From Azadirachta indica (Eukaryota > Streptophyta > Magnoliopsida > Sapindales > Meliaceae), in contig CM040452.1 of NCBI GenBank assembly GCA_022749755.1, positions 6,838,350-6,902,349 of the forward strand: a DNA stretch of 64,000 nucleotides. The letters run 5' to 3'. Under the pieces are notes generated by a model that saw nothing but the letters and a program-made list of their open reading frames with translations, made no database searches and was not told where the DNA came from. This document shows, one piece after another, positions 11,161-24,499 of this stretch; the stretch's first letter is position 1; the number at the start of each line of letters is the position of its first letter. Position numbers and translations under genes: made by a program.

Positions 11161-13593
11161 TGCTTGAAATTAACTGAGCCAGAGCAAGAAAAAGCTGGAA
11201 GTGGAAATGCAACAGTGCTTTGAAGAGAAGCTGGTGGTGGTGTGGAATAACTTTGTCCCTTGCCAGGGTATTTATATTGCATTTTCTTGGCGTGAACGTG
11301 CCCTGGAAAATGACATTTCTCAACTTGCTTGCCTTTTTTGGAATTTGCTACGAAGCCACAGCAATTTATGCTCGTTGTGCTTTCTCTTAATTCCCTGGTT
11401 TCAATATATAATATTCATAAGAAGGGTCAAAAAATCATTCGCGCAGTCAGCCTTCAGCATTTGGCTAATTGCTTATCTTTACACACAAACATTAGTTGAA
11501 TATATAATCTCCACAAGGTTTGGCGGATGACTTTGCATGAGGCGTTCTACAGCACAATCCACACAAGTTATCTAATTATAATTTTTAAAATTTTTGTTTT
11601 AGTTATCACATTTTAAGTTCTATATCCCAAATTTTCTAATTATAACACAAATTAGAACGTATAAATCTATTCGTTAATTTCTTTCCTATACATATAATTT
11701 ACATTGTAAGGTTTGGTGAGGTTCCCTTTATACGGCCTTCATGTTTTCTTATTTGTTGTGAGAGCAGAGTAAAGACACCGTTTTTGACCGCAAATGGAAG
11801 ATGACTTTTCCAACCTATGGTTGGTGAACATCCATCATCTATGCTGCTGCTTGCTCCTCGATAGGAAATTATCCGACATATTTATCAATACAATATATGT
11901 ATATATATAATTGATAATATATTTCAATAAACAATCGTGTTAACAACATGTGTTCTTAGATATTGTTATAAGAAATTTTAAGCCCATGTCGTTGAGAAAA
12001 TAATATTTTTATCCTTGAGTTTGATTCAAAAATTAAAAAAAAAAAGAATAAAAAAAATGTGTTCGGTAGGTATTATATTAACTTAACATATTTAAAATAT
12101 GTGAGAAATATTTCACTTTCAATAAAAAAATGCTTTCACAAATTTTCTCTCCTCTCCTTTCATATTCGACGAATTTTTTTAAAAAAAAAATTAAAATATT
12201 GCCTAATTTAATTCATTTACGTAATGAAAATGAGTAGTACTACTAGAGATAACACTTTTCAAAGTATTAATTTTTCTTCGCAATATTTATAAAACATCAA
12301 ATAAAAAATTCACTTAAAATATTAAAAATTTATATATATATATATAAAAGACTTTTAAGTCTTAAAAATCGGCTTATTGATAAGATTTAGATAACTTTAA
12401 CGACCCAGTTCACTATTAATCAACTAACTACACTTTATAACATTTGATACAAATTTTATACGACACATAAAAAAGAGTTAAAGTTATAATTTAATTAATG
12501 AGATAATACTCTGTAATAAAATTATTTACCAGGAGTAAACATCATTATTCAGTCAATCAATTTTGTTTGGTGGAATATGGCTTGTAATCATTGAAGTGGG
12601 TTTGTATTAAACAATTAATTAATTAAGGATTAAACAGTCTCTAGTCTCACTTACCATACGTATAATTGACAGCTAATTTAGTTTACGAAAAACCAAAAAG
12701 CAATTGAATTAATTAAAAATTAATTAATGGGTTGTTGAGTTATTAGTTGACATGTCAGTGTTCAATGAACGATGTATTTTATAATAAATTCGTACAATGA
12801 AAACCTATGTCATTATTAGTTCCGTTGCATATTTTAATGTACTTTTGCAGTTTATTAAGATTGTCGTCTCATTACATTGACGAAGACAAAGAAAGCATGC
12901 ATATTCACCCACTTTATGATGTGGGCCACACTTTTTTTATAATATGATTTTTTTAAAAAAAATTTTCTATTATAATAATTATTATAAAATTTTTAAAAGA
13001 AAATATTCATGTGATTTAAATAATGATTAAAATTTTTATTAAAGCCTTATAAAAATTTTACTTAAAAAATTTTACAAAATAACGGATACGATTTATTTAT
13101 ATATGTATATATAGAGCAAATAAATCTCTAATTAATAATTCCTGCTAAAATAATTAAAATTAAAATATGTACTGTTTGGCGTGAAACAACTAGTTGTATT
13201 GTACCGTGACTTGTATACAAAGTGGTCCACCAATACAATAAAAGTTTGCGTGTGAAGACTGATTAAAGAGAGCCATAAATGCTGACGGCTGACTCCTGCG
13301 TAGTGAAAAGACTTTGTTTTAAAACTCTTGACGCATATGATATATTGAAACCATGGGAGCAAGGAAAATGAGCATAAATTACTGTGGCTTCCCAGCAAAT
13401 TCCAAAAGCAAAAGGGCAAGCGGGTAATTGCAGGTTGTCATTTTCCAGGGCAGCTTCAGCCCAAGGACGATGCAATATAAATATGGCCTGGTATGATACA
13501 AAGTTATTCCACACCACTACTAGCTTTTCTTCAAAGCAATTTCCAATTTCCAATTTCCACTTCCAGCTTTTGTTCCTCGGTTAATTTCAAGCA
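11161..13593. promoter_or_regulatory. Divergent intergenic region between F6'H copies 1 and 2
   Basis: Both ends are promoters and are inverted copies of one another. About 11161-11500 matches the reverse complement of about 13215-13593, including the leader (caaagttattccacacc), the TATA region and a block around cagtcagccttcagcattt. TATA boxes lie at 11269-11276 (minus) and 13476-13483 (plus), each ~110 bases before its ATG. The middle (11550-13150) is AT-rich and carries no gene I can support. Confidence 0.7.
13476..13483 (+). promoter_or_regulatory. TATA box of F6'H copy 2
   Basis: TATAAATA, 111 bases before the ATG, within GCAATATAAATA. The same block recurs upstream of the other copies: 11269-11276 (copy 1), 21637-21644 (copy 4, TATAAATT), 25771-25778 (copy 5) and 28973-28980 (copy 6). 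In copy 3 (17866-17873) it is changed to TATGAATA. Confidence 0.7.
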
Positions 13594-14679
13594 ATGGCAC
13601 CAACAGCTTTATCTTTCACTGACTCCTCAGCTCTTACCGATTTTGTCGTTAACAAAGGGAATGGAGTAAAGGGTCTGTCTGAAATAGGGCTGAAATCTCT
13701 CCCCAAACAATATATTCATCCCTTGGAGGAGAGAATTGATGAGGCTGATATTCTGCCTCAGGCATCAATTCCTGTGATTGATATGTCAAAATTGGATGAT
13801 TTAGTAGTTGCAAAATCCATTTGTGATGCAGCTGAGAAGTGGGGATTTTTCCAGGTTGTTAACCATAGCGTTCCCCTGGAAGTCCTGGACAGAGTCAAGG
13901 CCGCGACTCACCGGTTTTTCGGGTTGTCGGCAGAGGAGAAGAACAAGTATTCGAAAGAGCTTTCTCCCTCCAACAATGTCAGGTTTGGAACAAGCTTCAA
14001 CACGCAGGCTGAGAAGGCCTTGGAGTGGAAGGACTTCCTGAGCCTGTTTTACGTTTCTGAGGATGAAGCTTCCGCTTTGTGGCCTTCTGTTTGCAAGGAC
14101 GAAGTACTGGAATACATGAAGAGCTCAGAAGTTCTAATCAAACAGCTATTGCAAGTCTTAATGAAAGGGCTAAACGTGAACGAAATTGATGAAACAAAAG
14201 AGAAGCTTCTCATGGGTTCAGTGAGAACTAACCTGAACTACTATCCCATTTGTCCCAATCCTGAACTCACCGTTGGTGTTGGCCGCCACTCCGACGTCTC
14301 GACCCTCACCGTTCTCCTCCAGGACGACATCGGAGGACTTTATGTGAGAGGAAACGATGGAGATAGCTGGATTCATGTCCCGCCTGTTAACGGATCCCTG
14401 GTTATAAATATTGGAGATGCATTACAAATTCTAAGCAATGGTAAATACAGAAGTGTAGAGCATTGCGTGATTGCAAATGGAAGCAGGAATAGAATTTCAG
14501 TCCCAATTTTCGTCAACCCGAGACCTCATGACACAATTTCTCCTTTGCCAGAAGTGCTTGCAAATGGGGAGAAACCAGTCTACAAGCAAGTTTTGTATTC
14601 GGATTATGTGAAGCATTTCTTCAGGAAAGCACATGATGGGAAGAAGACAGTTGATTTTGCAAAGAAGGATAACTTTTAA
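13594..14679 (+). CDS. F6'H: Feruloyl-CoA/p-coumaroyl-CoA ortho-hydroxylase, copy 2 (intronless)
   Basis: An intact 361-residue 2-oxoglutarate/Fe(II) dioxygenase in a single exon. The DIOX_N domain begins near residue 59 (IPVIDMSKL). The double-stranded beta-helix core runs from about 210 to 310. Iron ligands are H232, D234 and H290, the 2-oxoglutarate pair is R300/S302, and NYYPICPNP at 215-223 is the conserved strand before the HxD motif. The codon junction VCK-DEV, where copies 4-6 have an intron, is perfectly continuous. It is divergent from copy 1 and convergent with copy 3, and is the only plus-strand member of the array. A good TATA box and conserved leader suggest that it is expressed. 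It could act on feruloyl-CoA, p-coumaroyl-CoA or both. Confidence 0.94.
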   Translation: MAPTALSFTDSSALTDFVVNKGNGVKGLSEIGLKSLPKQYIHPLEERIDEADILPQASIPVIDMSKLDDLVVAKSICDAAEKWGFFQVVNHSVPLEVLDRVKAATHRFFGLSAEEKNKYSKELSPSNNVRFGTSFNTQAEKALEWKDFLSLFYVSEDEASALWPSVCKDEVLEYMKSSEVLIKQLLQVLMKGLNVNEIDETKEKLLMGSVRTNLNYYPICPNPELTVGVGRHSDVSTLTVLLQDDIGGLYVRGNDGDSWIHVPPVNGSLVINIGDALQILSNGKYRSVEHCVIANGSRNRISVPIFVNPRPHDTISPLPEVLANGEKPVYKQVLYSDYVKHFFRKAHDGKKTVDFAKKDNF

Positions 14680-16658
14680 TTAAGAGTACTCTTATGTTGT
14701 TCTTTGATCGATGAAAGTTTTAAAAGAAAAGGTGTAAAAGTATGAGGATAATCAGTTCATTAATTGCGTTATAGTATATGATCGAGATATGTAATTTACA
14801 ATAAAGACTTTAATTGAGTTGTAAGATTCATTGCATCCTATGTCTTGTGTTATTTTTTTCTTTTAATATATTTTTAAAATCTTTTGGTCAAGATTTATTT
14901 AAAAAAAAAAAAGAAAAGAAATTAAGAAAATTCGGCCACCAAGAATTTATAATATGATATATACAAATAGCCTTCAAGAGCCCTCTTAATTAATCGTATT
15001 ATAAAACTCGTTGCATCTTACTTTTGTTAAAGCGTGTTGCCAGAGAAGAATACGGGTAGAGTTTTAAAATCTCTAGGGTCAAAATATTATAAGAATAAAT
15101 TTCGAGAGATTAAATTTTAATGTAGTTTATAAATTAATTAGGGCATAAATTTTAAAGAGTTCATAGTTAATATAATAACAGTGCTTATTTTAATATTAGT
15201 CTATATTATAAATAATAATAATATAATATGAATTTCAAATTTTTTTGAAAAATTTAGGGGATGAGGGCTTTGAGAGGCTCTAATATTATATATATTTTTT
15301 CAGAAATACTAATGTTAAATAACTTAAATATTATTATTTGAGTATGAGTTTTATATTTAAACTTTTAACTAATAATTTATCTAGTATTAGAATAATTTTA
15401 ATCACCTCAACGCTCTATGGTCATTATTGCCCACAATTTTCGTAGTGCAAAGTCGGTAGGTGCATAAGTACGTGGATTTAAATACAAATAAAACACTCTA
15501 ACATTGAGAGAATTTGACTCAAAATAATTACAAGAAATTGAGGACAACAATATATAAATTTCTAACCTTACGGATACCGATATATATATATATATATATA
15601 TCTTTTTTAATGGCTACAATTTTCACGTTATAAACAAGTTAGGTGAGCCTTGAGTGGTCAAAAGACAAGTCCTCTCTTTACTTTGAATAAGGTTTCTTTA
15701 TGTCATTTGGGGATTTACCATCTATTTTACCATCTATTATATGTGGGGTTTATTGTCTACTATATGTGAGACCTATTATATTAAAATATGAGTTAATTTT
15801 CCTCAAATTTGAGAAAAAATATCACATAATATATTTGTAAAAAATTTGAATATAACATAATTGTCACATTTAAACTTTCAACAAAATCTGATATAGAATT
15901 GTAAATTGTAATATTTTTTAAAAAAAACTAGGTGAAAAATATTGTAGGATTTAACTGCTATTATTTACTTGACTTCTTATCCACAATTTTGAGGTTATAA
16001 AATAGCTAGGCAAGTAGGTATAAATACACATCAAAGAGTCATCTTTGAGAAACTTTTAAGTGAAAATAGTAAAAAAAAAAAAAATACAATTTTTTAACTT
16101 ATAGATATTAGCAGTAGGTTTTAATACCAATTGCAGAGACAATTTTAAGAGACTTCAACTGATAATAATAATAATAATAATAATAATAATTAAAAAGATA
16201 ACAAGGAAATTTCTCAACTTAAGCGAAATTGATTTTTCTTACGGAGAATATTTTTCACAAGACGTGATAGCTGGGTTGTAATTAAGTAGGTGTACGTTAT
16301 CCATCAAAGACTCAATTAACTTGGAGAGACTTTGACTCAAAATAATTACAAAATTTAAAAATTAAAGGACATTAATAATAAACTTCTTAGCTTACGAAGA
16401 CCAGCCTGGTCTTTGCCCTACAACTAATAACAGTACCAAGACCGAAATACAATGTTAAACCAATATTTGAGAGTGAGGATATATATTAATTGTACTTACA
16501 AGTAATCTTATGGGAGTGGAAACACAAGTAAAAATCTTTATTAATTACATTATTGAATCTATGAGCCTGCACTCCTGAAAATTTTTAAAAAATATAGTAA
16601 TATTCATACTTCTACACATTGTGTTTTTATTGGAATCAAACAATATTATACATATCTC
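14680..16658. other. Spacer between convergent F6'H copies 2 and 3
   Basis: The 3' UTR of copy 2 occupies about the first 150 bases and that of copy 3 about the last 130. The rest is AT-rich spacer with an (AT)n run near 15583-15602 and an (AAT)n run at 16162-16190. I see no gene. Confidence 0.6.
16162..16190. repeat. (AAT)n microsatellite
   Basis: About nine perfect trinucleotide units in the spacer between the convergent dioxygenase copies 2 and 3. Confidence 0.9.
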
Positions 16659-17740
16659 TCAGAAGTTCAGCTTGGCAAAGTCCACTGTTTTCTTCCCATC
16701 ATGTGCCTTCCTGAAGAAATGCTTCACATAATCCGAATACAAAACTTTCTTGTAAACTGGCTTCTCCCCGTTTGCAAGCACTTCTGGCAAAGGACAAATT
16801 ATGTCATGAGGTCTCGGGTTGACGAAAATTGGAACTGAAATTCTGTTCCTGCTACCATTTGCAATCACACAATGCTCTACACTTCTGTATTTACCATTGC
16901 TTAGAATTTGTAATGCATCTCCAATATTTATAACCAGGGATCCGTTAACAGGTGGGACATGAATCCAGCTTTCTCCATCGTTTGCCCGGACATAAAGTCC
17001 TCCGATATCATCCTGGAGGAGGATAGTGAGGGTTGAGACGTCGGAATGGCGACCAACACCAACGGTGAGTTCGGGATTGGGACAAATGGGATAGTAGTTC
17101 AGGTTAGTTCTCACTGAACCCATGAGAAGCTTCTCTTTTGTTTCATCAATTTCGTTCACGTTTAGCCCTTTCATTAAGACTTGCAATAGCTGTTTGATTA
17201 GAACTTCTGAGCTCTTCATGTATTCCAGCACTTCATCCTTGCAAGCGGGAGGCCACAAAGCAGAACCTTCGTCCTCAGAAACGTAAAACAGGCTCAGGAA
17301 GTCCTTCCACTCCAGGGCCTTCTCAGCCTGCGTGTTGAAGCTTGTGCCGAACCTCACATTATTGGAGGATGAAAGCTCTTTGGAATACTTATTCTTCTCC
17401 TCTGCCGACAACCCAAAAAACCGGTGAGTGGCCGCCTTGACTTGGTCCAGGACTTTCAAGGGAACGCAATGGTTCACAACCTGGAAGAATCCCCACTTCT
17501 CAGCTGCATCACAGATGGATTTTGCAACCTCCGAATCATCCAATTTTGACATATCAATTACAGGAATGGAAGCCTGAGGAAGAATATCAGCCTCATCGAT
17601 TCTCTCCTCCAAGGGATGAAGTATCGTTTAGGGAGAGATTTCAGGCCAATTTCAGAGAGACCCTGTACTCCATTCCCTTTGTTAATGACAAAATCAGTAA
17701 GATCTGAGGAGTCAGTAAATGATGCAACTGCTGGTGCCAT
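16659..17740 (-). pseudogene. F6'H copy 3 (intronless), frameshifted near the N-terminus
   Basis: It begins with the family start MAPAVASFTDSSDL at 17740 and reads in frame to GLKSLPKRY. One base is then missing near 17620-17621 relative to copies 1 and 2 (GGGATGAAGTATCG against GGGATGAATATATTG on the plus strand), and the frame runs into WRRESMRL. Downstream, in the other frame, the rest is perfectly open to 16659 with HSD, SVEH and RNRIS all present. The first in-frame downstream ATG is at 17552 (MSKLDD). That would give about 297 residues lacking the first 63, including the start of the N-terminal domain. The TATA element is also altered (TATGAATA). Either a recently dead copy or a sequencing or assembly indel; I favour a pseudogene. 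Confidence 0.8.
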
Positions 17741-20167
17741 TGTTGAGAAATTAACCGAGCAAAAAAGGCTTAATTCGGTAATTTTAACTGGAAAAGGGCT
17801 TTCAAGAGTAGAGAAACAGAAATTTTAGTACTTCTATTGGTACAATAACTAGCCCCATCCCGGGCTATTCATACTGCATATTCCAGGCCCTGGAAATTAA
17901 CAACTTGCAACTTGGTTGCCCTCTTGGAATTTACTTGGAAGCTGCGTTTTTCTGCTAGTGCTTTTTACTCTATACATTTCAGAGTCAACAAAATCATATT
18001 CATTAGGAAAAGTCAAAAAACCAAGTGCTCAGCCGTCAGAAAAGCCCTTTAACAATCCTGAAACACAATAATTGGGATAATCCTAAACCATTTGGTGAAT
18101 GTATATGCCCGGTTGGTGAATGCTTTTGTATCAACTTTTTTTTGGTTTTATGGCTCGTATTTGTGTTATGACAAATTTAGACACCAGTTTTGACCACAAA
18201 TGAAAATCAATGACTTCTAGATATGATTTGTTTAAAACATTAATTACTCAATTTGGCGCACGTTTGTACAAACTTTATTAAATATAATCTTGTTTCATAA
18301 ATAATTGCAAACACGTGTTATTAATGTATTATATTAATCTGGCTGGGATTGTTCTATATTTAAGTGAAATTATTTGATAATTAAAAAAAATTGTTAATAC
18401 TTTTATCATAAATATGTTGAGACAATTCTTCAAAATTTTTTTCATTTATTGTTAGTTAAAATCTCTAAGTCCACCCAAGTTTTTTATTTGGAAGTAACTT
18501 TTCCTACCCTCTTGTTTGGTGGGATTGAAACTCCTTCCTCTTGAGAAGAATTTGCACTTTTTGCTTGGGATAATTTTATTTTAGTCCTTCACATTTTATA
18601 AAATATTATTTTAATTGACATATTTTATATATTAGATAAAAAGATCTCTAATTTTATTAAAAATTATCACCTATATTCATGTTATTTCGGTTAATATTAA
18701 CTAAACTTTTATAAGTTTTTAGCGATTAGTGAGTTGAGATAATTTTTAATTTAAACCACTTAATATTAATAATTTTTAATCCAACCCTAAAATTTATAAA
18801 AATTATCATATCATTCTGGCATGTTAACTATCATCTTTTAACAACTAAAAAGGTGAAATTATAATTTATAAACTTAAATTTAAAAAGAAAATATTTTTTT
18901 CTTCAAATACCTAATCCTTTTGAATTTTTAAGCACATCATTAACTATCAATGCAAATTATAGAAAAATTAAGAAATTCTCAACCGATCACTTAATAGTTA
19001 AATTATTAAAGGAAAATTGACGATTAACAAATTTTTAAAAATATTAAATTTAGAGAAGAGGTTTGGTAGTATGCCAAACTATAGACCATAAGGTAAAGAC
19101 AATGAGCAGTTAGTAACTATTAATTTATGTCTTCTTTACATAAAAAAGTCTTTTTTATCGTTATTTATTGTGGACTAATTCCTTTTCTTGCTTTTATATT
19201 AATATTGTATTGCATATTATATTAATTCCTCGTAGCTAATATGCTTAATTAGGTACCAATATTTGCCTTTAGATAAAGTGGACCGACCATTATTTTATGT
19301 TATTGGTCTCTTCATTGTCCACCCTAGGATGATTTTAATTTTAAGGTTTTCTTTTTCAAGGTTATCCTCAAAATAAGGTTTAATATCACAAATACTAGAG
19401 CTTTTATTTTTTTAAGAATTAGCAATAATACCCATGTCGTTGCTATAAATTAATAATAAAAGGGTAGTAATTTAATAAATAAATAATACTTAATAACCCA
19501 ATTAATTATTTCTCTTCTCTCTTCTATTTTTAAATTTAAATACGATTATAATCTACTTGTATTATATTAAAAGTCTATGAAGAATTGAAAGTTCATTTGT
19601 GTAATGTCGTGACCCCACCCATACAAGTTCAAGGAATATGCGTGTTCAGGGAATCAAACTTTTTTCTCCTTTCTCTGCTTGAAAAATAAGGTTTTTCCTC
19701 TGAAAAGAAAATTTTAAAGTTTTCTCTGCAATTAAGAATCCAAGTGTCAATATTAAGTAGAAGGTAAAGACTAAATGTTGTTATCTAATATTTAATCTTC
19801 AAACGTAGTTATCCCATCGCTTTTAATTTGCCCTTTTTTTCTTCTCTACTAGAAAAAGTTTATTATTATTCACATATTTTATAATAAAGTTTTGCTGATT
19901 ATATGCGTATATGTAAGGGTAATATATAAGTTTGAAGCTACCCATGAAAAGTTCAATTTTTTTTTTTTTAAACTTTTATGCAGAAAGTTTGAATACTAGT
20001 AATAATTATTTTAGAGGGAAAATGTAAATTTATGTAAAACGAAGTGAAACTCTTTATTAATTACAATATTAATTAATGAACTGGATTGCAACTCTACTGA
20101 AGCAATCAGTCATCAACTTTTACACTAGCAAGAAGAAATTATTAATTGATTGTTAATGCTACAATCC
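17741..20167. other. Upstream region of copy 3 and spacer before copy 4
   Basis: 17741-17950 is the degraded promoter of copy 3 and is alignable with the other copies. 17950-20040 is AT-rich spacer without a supportable gene. 20040-20167 is the probable 3' UTR of copy 4. Confidence 0.6.
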
Positions 20168-21535
20168 TTAAGAATTATTTATCTTAGCAAAATCAACAGT
20201 TTTCTTTCCATCGTGTGCTTTCCTGAAGAAATGCTTCACATAATCGGAGTATAAAACTGGCTTGTATACTGGTTTCTTCCCGGTTGCAATCACTTCAGGC
20301 CATGGACATAGAATTTCCTGGGGCCTCGGGTTGATGAAAATCGGGACAGAAATCCTGTTTCTGCTTCCGTTTGCAATCACACAGTGCTCTACACTTCTGT
20401 ATTTACCATTGCTTAGGATTTGTAGTGCATCTCCAATATTTATAACCAGGGATCCGTTAACTGGAGGGACGTGAATCCAGCTTTGTCCCTCGTCTCCTCT
20501 CACATAAAGTCCTCCAATGTCATCCTGGAGGAGGATAGTGAGGGTTGAGACGTCCGAATGGCGGCCGATGCCAACAGTGAGTTCAGGATTAGGACAAATG
20601 GGATAGTAGTTGAGGTTTGTTCTCAGTGAACCCATCAGGAGTTTTTCTTTTGCTTCATCAATTTCGGTCACGTTTAGACCTTTCATTAAGACTTGTAAAA
20701 GCTGTTTGATAAGAACTTCAGAACTCTTCATGTATTCCAGCACCTCATCCCTGAGAGTAAAATTTGATCAGTCCAAAAAATTAGTAAATTTCTTGTCAAG
20801 TTAAATTTGTTTGTGGAAATTTATGTAGATTGATGAATAGTCTTTTTCGTTTTAAAGACTTCGGCGTTTTTAAAATGTGAATTTTCTCTAAACAAGTGCT
20901 ATTCAACAGTAAAATAATGCTATAGATCCATAAACGGGCGTTTTATAAAAACATAAATTAATATCTGCACTTGAAAATTCTCCAAATGGATAAATTTTCA
21001 TGGAAATTTGTACTTGGTCTAGTTTTTCTTACTTGCAAGCAGGAGGCCACAAGGCAGAAGCTTCATCATCAGAAACATAAAACAGGCTAAGGTAATCCTT
21101 CCATTCCAGGGCCTTCTCAGCCTGCGTGTTAAAGCTTGTACCAAACCTCACATTGTTAGAAGGTGAAAGCTCCTTGGAATACTTCTTCTTCTCCTCTGCC
21201 GACAACCCAAAAAACCGGTGAGTCGCCTCTTTGACTCGGTCCAGGACTTCCAGGGGAACACAATGATTCACAACCTGGAAGAATCCCCGATTCTCAGCTG
21301 CATCACAAATGGATTTCGCCACCTCTGCATCATCCCATTTTGACATATCAATTACAGGAATTGATGCCTGAGGCAGAACATCAGCCTCATCGATTCTTTC
21401 TTCCGGGGGATGGATATATTCTTTAGGTAAGGTTTTGAGTCCCATTTCGGAGAGACCCTTTACTCCATGACCTTGGTTTATGACAAAATCGGTAAGAGCT
21501 GTGGAGTCAGTGAGTGTCAATGATGTTGGTGCCAT
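20168..21535 (-). CDS. F6'H: Feruloyl-CoA/p-coumaroyl-CoA ortho-hydroxylase, copy 4 (one intron)
   Basis: Two exons on the minus strand: 21033-21535 (503 nt) and 20168-20750 (583 nt), total 1086 nt and 361 residues. The 282-bp intron (20751-21032) has donor TGCAA/GTAAG and acceptor CTCAG/GGATG. It splits the Lys codon of ACK-DEV in phase 2. HSD, SVEHCV and RNRIS are present. Exon 1 carries variants shared with copy 6: [34 protein letters not shown] and [15 protein letters not shown]. These set the two apart from the intronless copies. A local oddity is AENRGFFQ where others have AEKWGFFQ. It has a TATA-like TATAAATT upstream and appears intact. Confidence 0.92.
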
Positions 21536-24499
21536 TTGGTTCCTGAGACAATAAGTTATTGGTAAATAGGAAAATTAAGTGAAAAGAGTAAATTAGCTTG
21601 CGTACTGGTGCGATGAACTTGTCTCATCCATAAGGCAATTTATATTGCACTGTCCAGTCTTAATCAGCAATAGAAAAATCTGCAAGTTTCTACGCAAGTT
21701 TGTTAATTACCCTTTGTGCGTATTTTCTTGGAAGGGCTACTAATTTAATTATTACTCTTTGATCCCCACATTGAATTATGTGTATATGCTACAATTTTCC
21801 ACAAGTCAAAAATCATGTGCTGGATCAACTCATAAGTTGAACTTGATAGCTATGAGAAATTCTATTCACACTCCAAAACAACTATTCAAGTTCGTGTAAC
21901 ACAAGTAAAGAAAGAATATGTTGATTCGGAAAAATTATATATGTTTTATCCAAAAATCTGTTCTTGGTGGAGATTGTGCTTTGAACTTCGAGATGAAATA
22001 AATTTATGAATTCCCTTCGATCTTTCCATCAAATGGGGTATGAGTATATGAAAATGAAAGTGGATCACTAATTACCTCCTCTTGACTAAGTTTGGAACTG
22101 GAAATAATGTGCAAGTACTGATGTCATCTCACATACGTCATAATAACACTCCAAAACAGCCATTTATTTAAAGTAATCCCAAAATTCTAGTCTCCAAAAC
22201 TCGTAATAACCCTATAAATTTACTTACCAATTAATTCCAGGCTCTGGATCGTCTTTACTAATGCTGATGTGAGTGCCACCGGGATTGGTTCTTCAATGTC
22301 TCCTTTTTAGTCAATAGATTTTCTCCATGGATATAAATTATATATGTCTTCATTTAATATCCATTGCTTTTAAATTGGCGTTTTGCAAGTATTGGAACTG
22401 TTATTAGTCCACGAGTAAAATGCTGTGTCCCTCTGCACAAGCTAAGAATTTTGAGAGGCGTCTCCATTATTGTAATTATATATACGTATATATTGATCAG
22501 TCAAAGTCTCCCTCTCTCGAATCTGCTGAGGATTTGGTTGGTGATTGACGTAAATATATATTCACACCTACCTCGAAACGTTTTGGTCAGATCCCATGTA
22601 CTTAAGCGCCCATAGTTCTTAACAGATAGAGCAGATTTCGCAATAAAATTTTAAGGCAGACAGTTAGACGCTTTAAATAGAAAAGCTTTATATAACGTGC
22701 CACCTTTTCTTTTTTTTTTTTTTTAAGAAAAAAAAAACTTTATATATATATATAATGAATAACTGTTCAAATAGTAAAAAATTCAGAATTCGAAGTTAAC
22801 TGGCACCGAATTAGGAAGAAAATTGATTTTTTGAAATGGAAATAACCCAAACTGAATGCTTACATGCTTACTCTAAATATTTGCAGGCACATATTTTTTA
22901 ACTATATATATCATGAAAATATATGGACATAGACCATTGACTATTATATCAGCAATAGTAAAGAAAAGAAAATTCTTTTACTCTCTAGATACTTGCAGGA
23001 ACATATTTTCTAACAATATGCATGTAGACCATTGACTCATACATATAATATATCATACTTTCTAGGAGAGATTGTTACACCAAAAGTAGGAGAAATGGTA
23101 TAGCTTACAGCACAACAATATTTAGGATATATTTATCTATTATTTTAATTTTTTTAATTCAACATACAAGCTATTTTTCAAGTTCTTTAAAAATTTGAAA
23201 TAAAACAGGTAAATTAGGACGTTCATAAATTTTTTTAAAATTTAATTGAAAACTTTTCTTTGTGTATATTTACAACCAAAATTATAAATTTAGGGAAAAA
23301 GAAGAAGTAAAAACTCTATTACTAGTAGGCCCTAATGTGCTTCATGAATAGTAAAAAGGCTAATAAATCCTTAACATACTGTTAAATATAAATTTAAGTC
23401 TCAATAATTTAAAATTACTCATTTAATATCACTTATGATTGATGTGTATAAAATATATTGTTGATTGTTATCATTAGACTCTATATTTCTTAATTTATGT
23501 GATTAATTTTGAAAAATAAAGTGACAAAATAAACTCTGTACTTGTTTGAACCTAATCAATAAATTGTGAATTAACAAATAATTTTTAAATTACTAAAACT
23601 AAATATACATTAAATTATATTTTAGAACCCAAAAATTCTTTTTCATTAAAATAATACAAATACAACAATTCTTTTGGATAATAAACATTAGCTCTTGTTT
23701 GTTATTAGGTCTCTTCTTTTATGTGTTATAACTCTCAATATTAACTAGAAATATTGTCGAGTACTATTAAATATAAGTAGTAAAAGAATTAATAAATATT
23801 AACGGTAAAAGTTTTACTAAATACTTTAATTATTGCACTTTTAAAATTAAACTGAAATACGATTATTATAAAACATACCCATGCAATCTTCCCCAAATAA
23901 TGGTCATTATCTTCTCATAATTAAAATAAATTACATACGATTTCAGGCATCAACTTTCATAAGAATATTTTACTAGCTAACAATAATGTAAAGTCACAAA
24001 ATTTTTATTCAAATAAATGTGGTAAAGTTATAAAATCACAATATGTTCAAATTAATTTATTACTTTTTATGTATTCATAAATTTTTTAGCAAAAACATAA
24101 AACATGTACTAATATTAGTTTACAATAATAAGTTTATATAGAGTTCATATATATACTTAGTAATATTGCAATTAACTGGAAATAATGCTAGCAATATAAT
24201 AATATTATGGCATGTAGGTCTTGATTTTTATTATACTGAGATTTTCACTTAATTCTTTATCACTTTCTCTTCTCCAAATAGAGGATTCTTGGAGGCTGTT
24301 TAATACCATGAATCTTAGGAGATATTATCAAATTATAAATTGATTACTTAACAATTTATGTATGAAATTAAAAAATATGCATATATATATATATATTAAG
24401 CTAATAACAATTTCATTCCAAGTTACATATATTGAGGGTGTGGAAGCTGAAGTATTACTTCAAAGGATTTTGAAAAAGTGCTAGCTCCACTGAAAACTT
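21536..24499. other. Upstream region of copy 4 and spacer before copy 5
   Basis: 21536-21750 is the promoter and leader of copy 4. The following ~2.6 kb is AT-rich, with poly(A/T) and short TA runs near 22705-22755. I see no gene. The last ~80 bases are the likely 3' UTR of copy 5. Confidence 0.6.
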
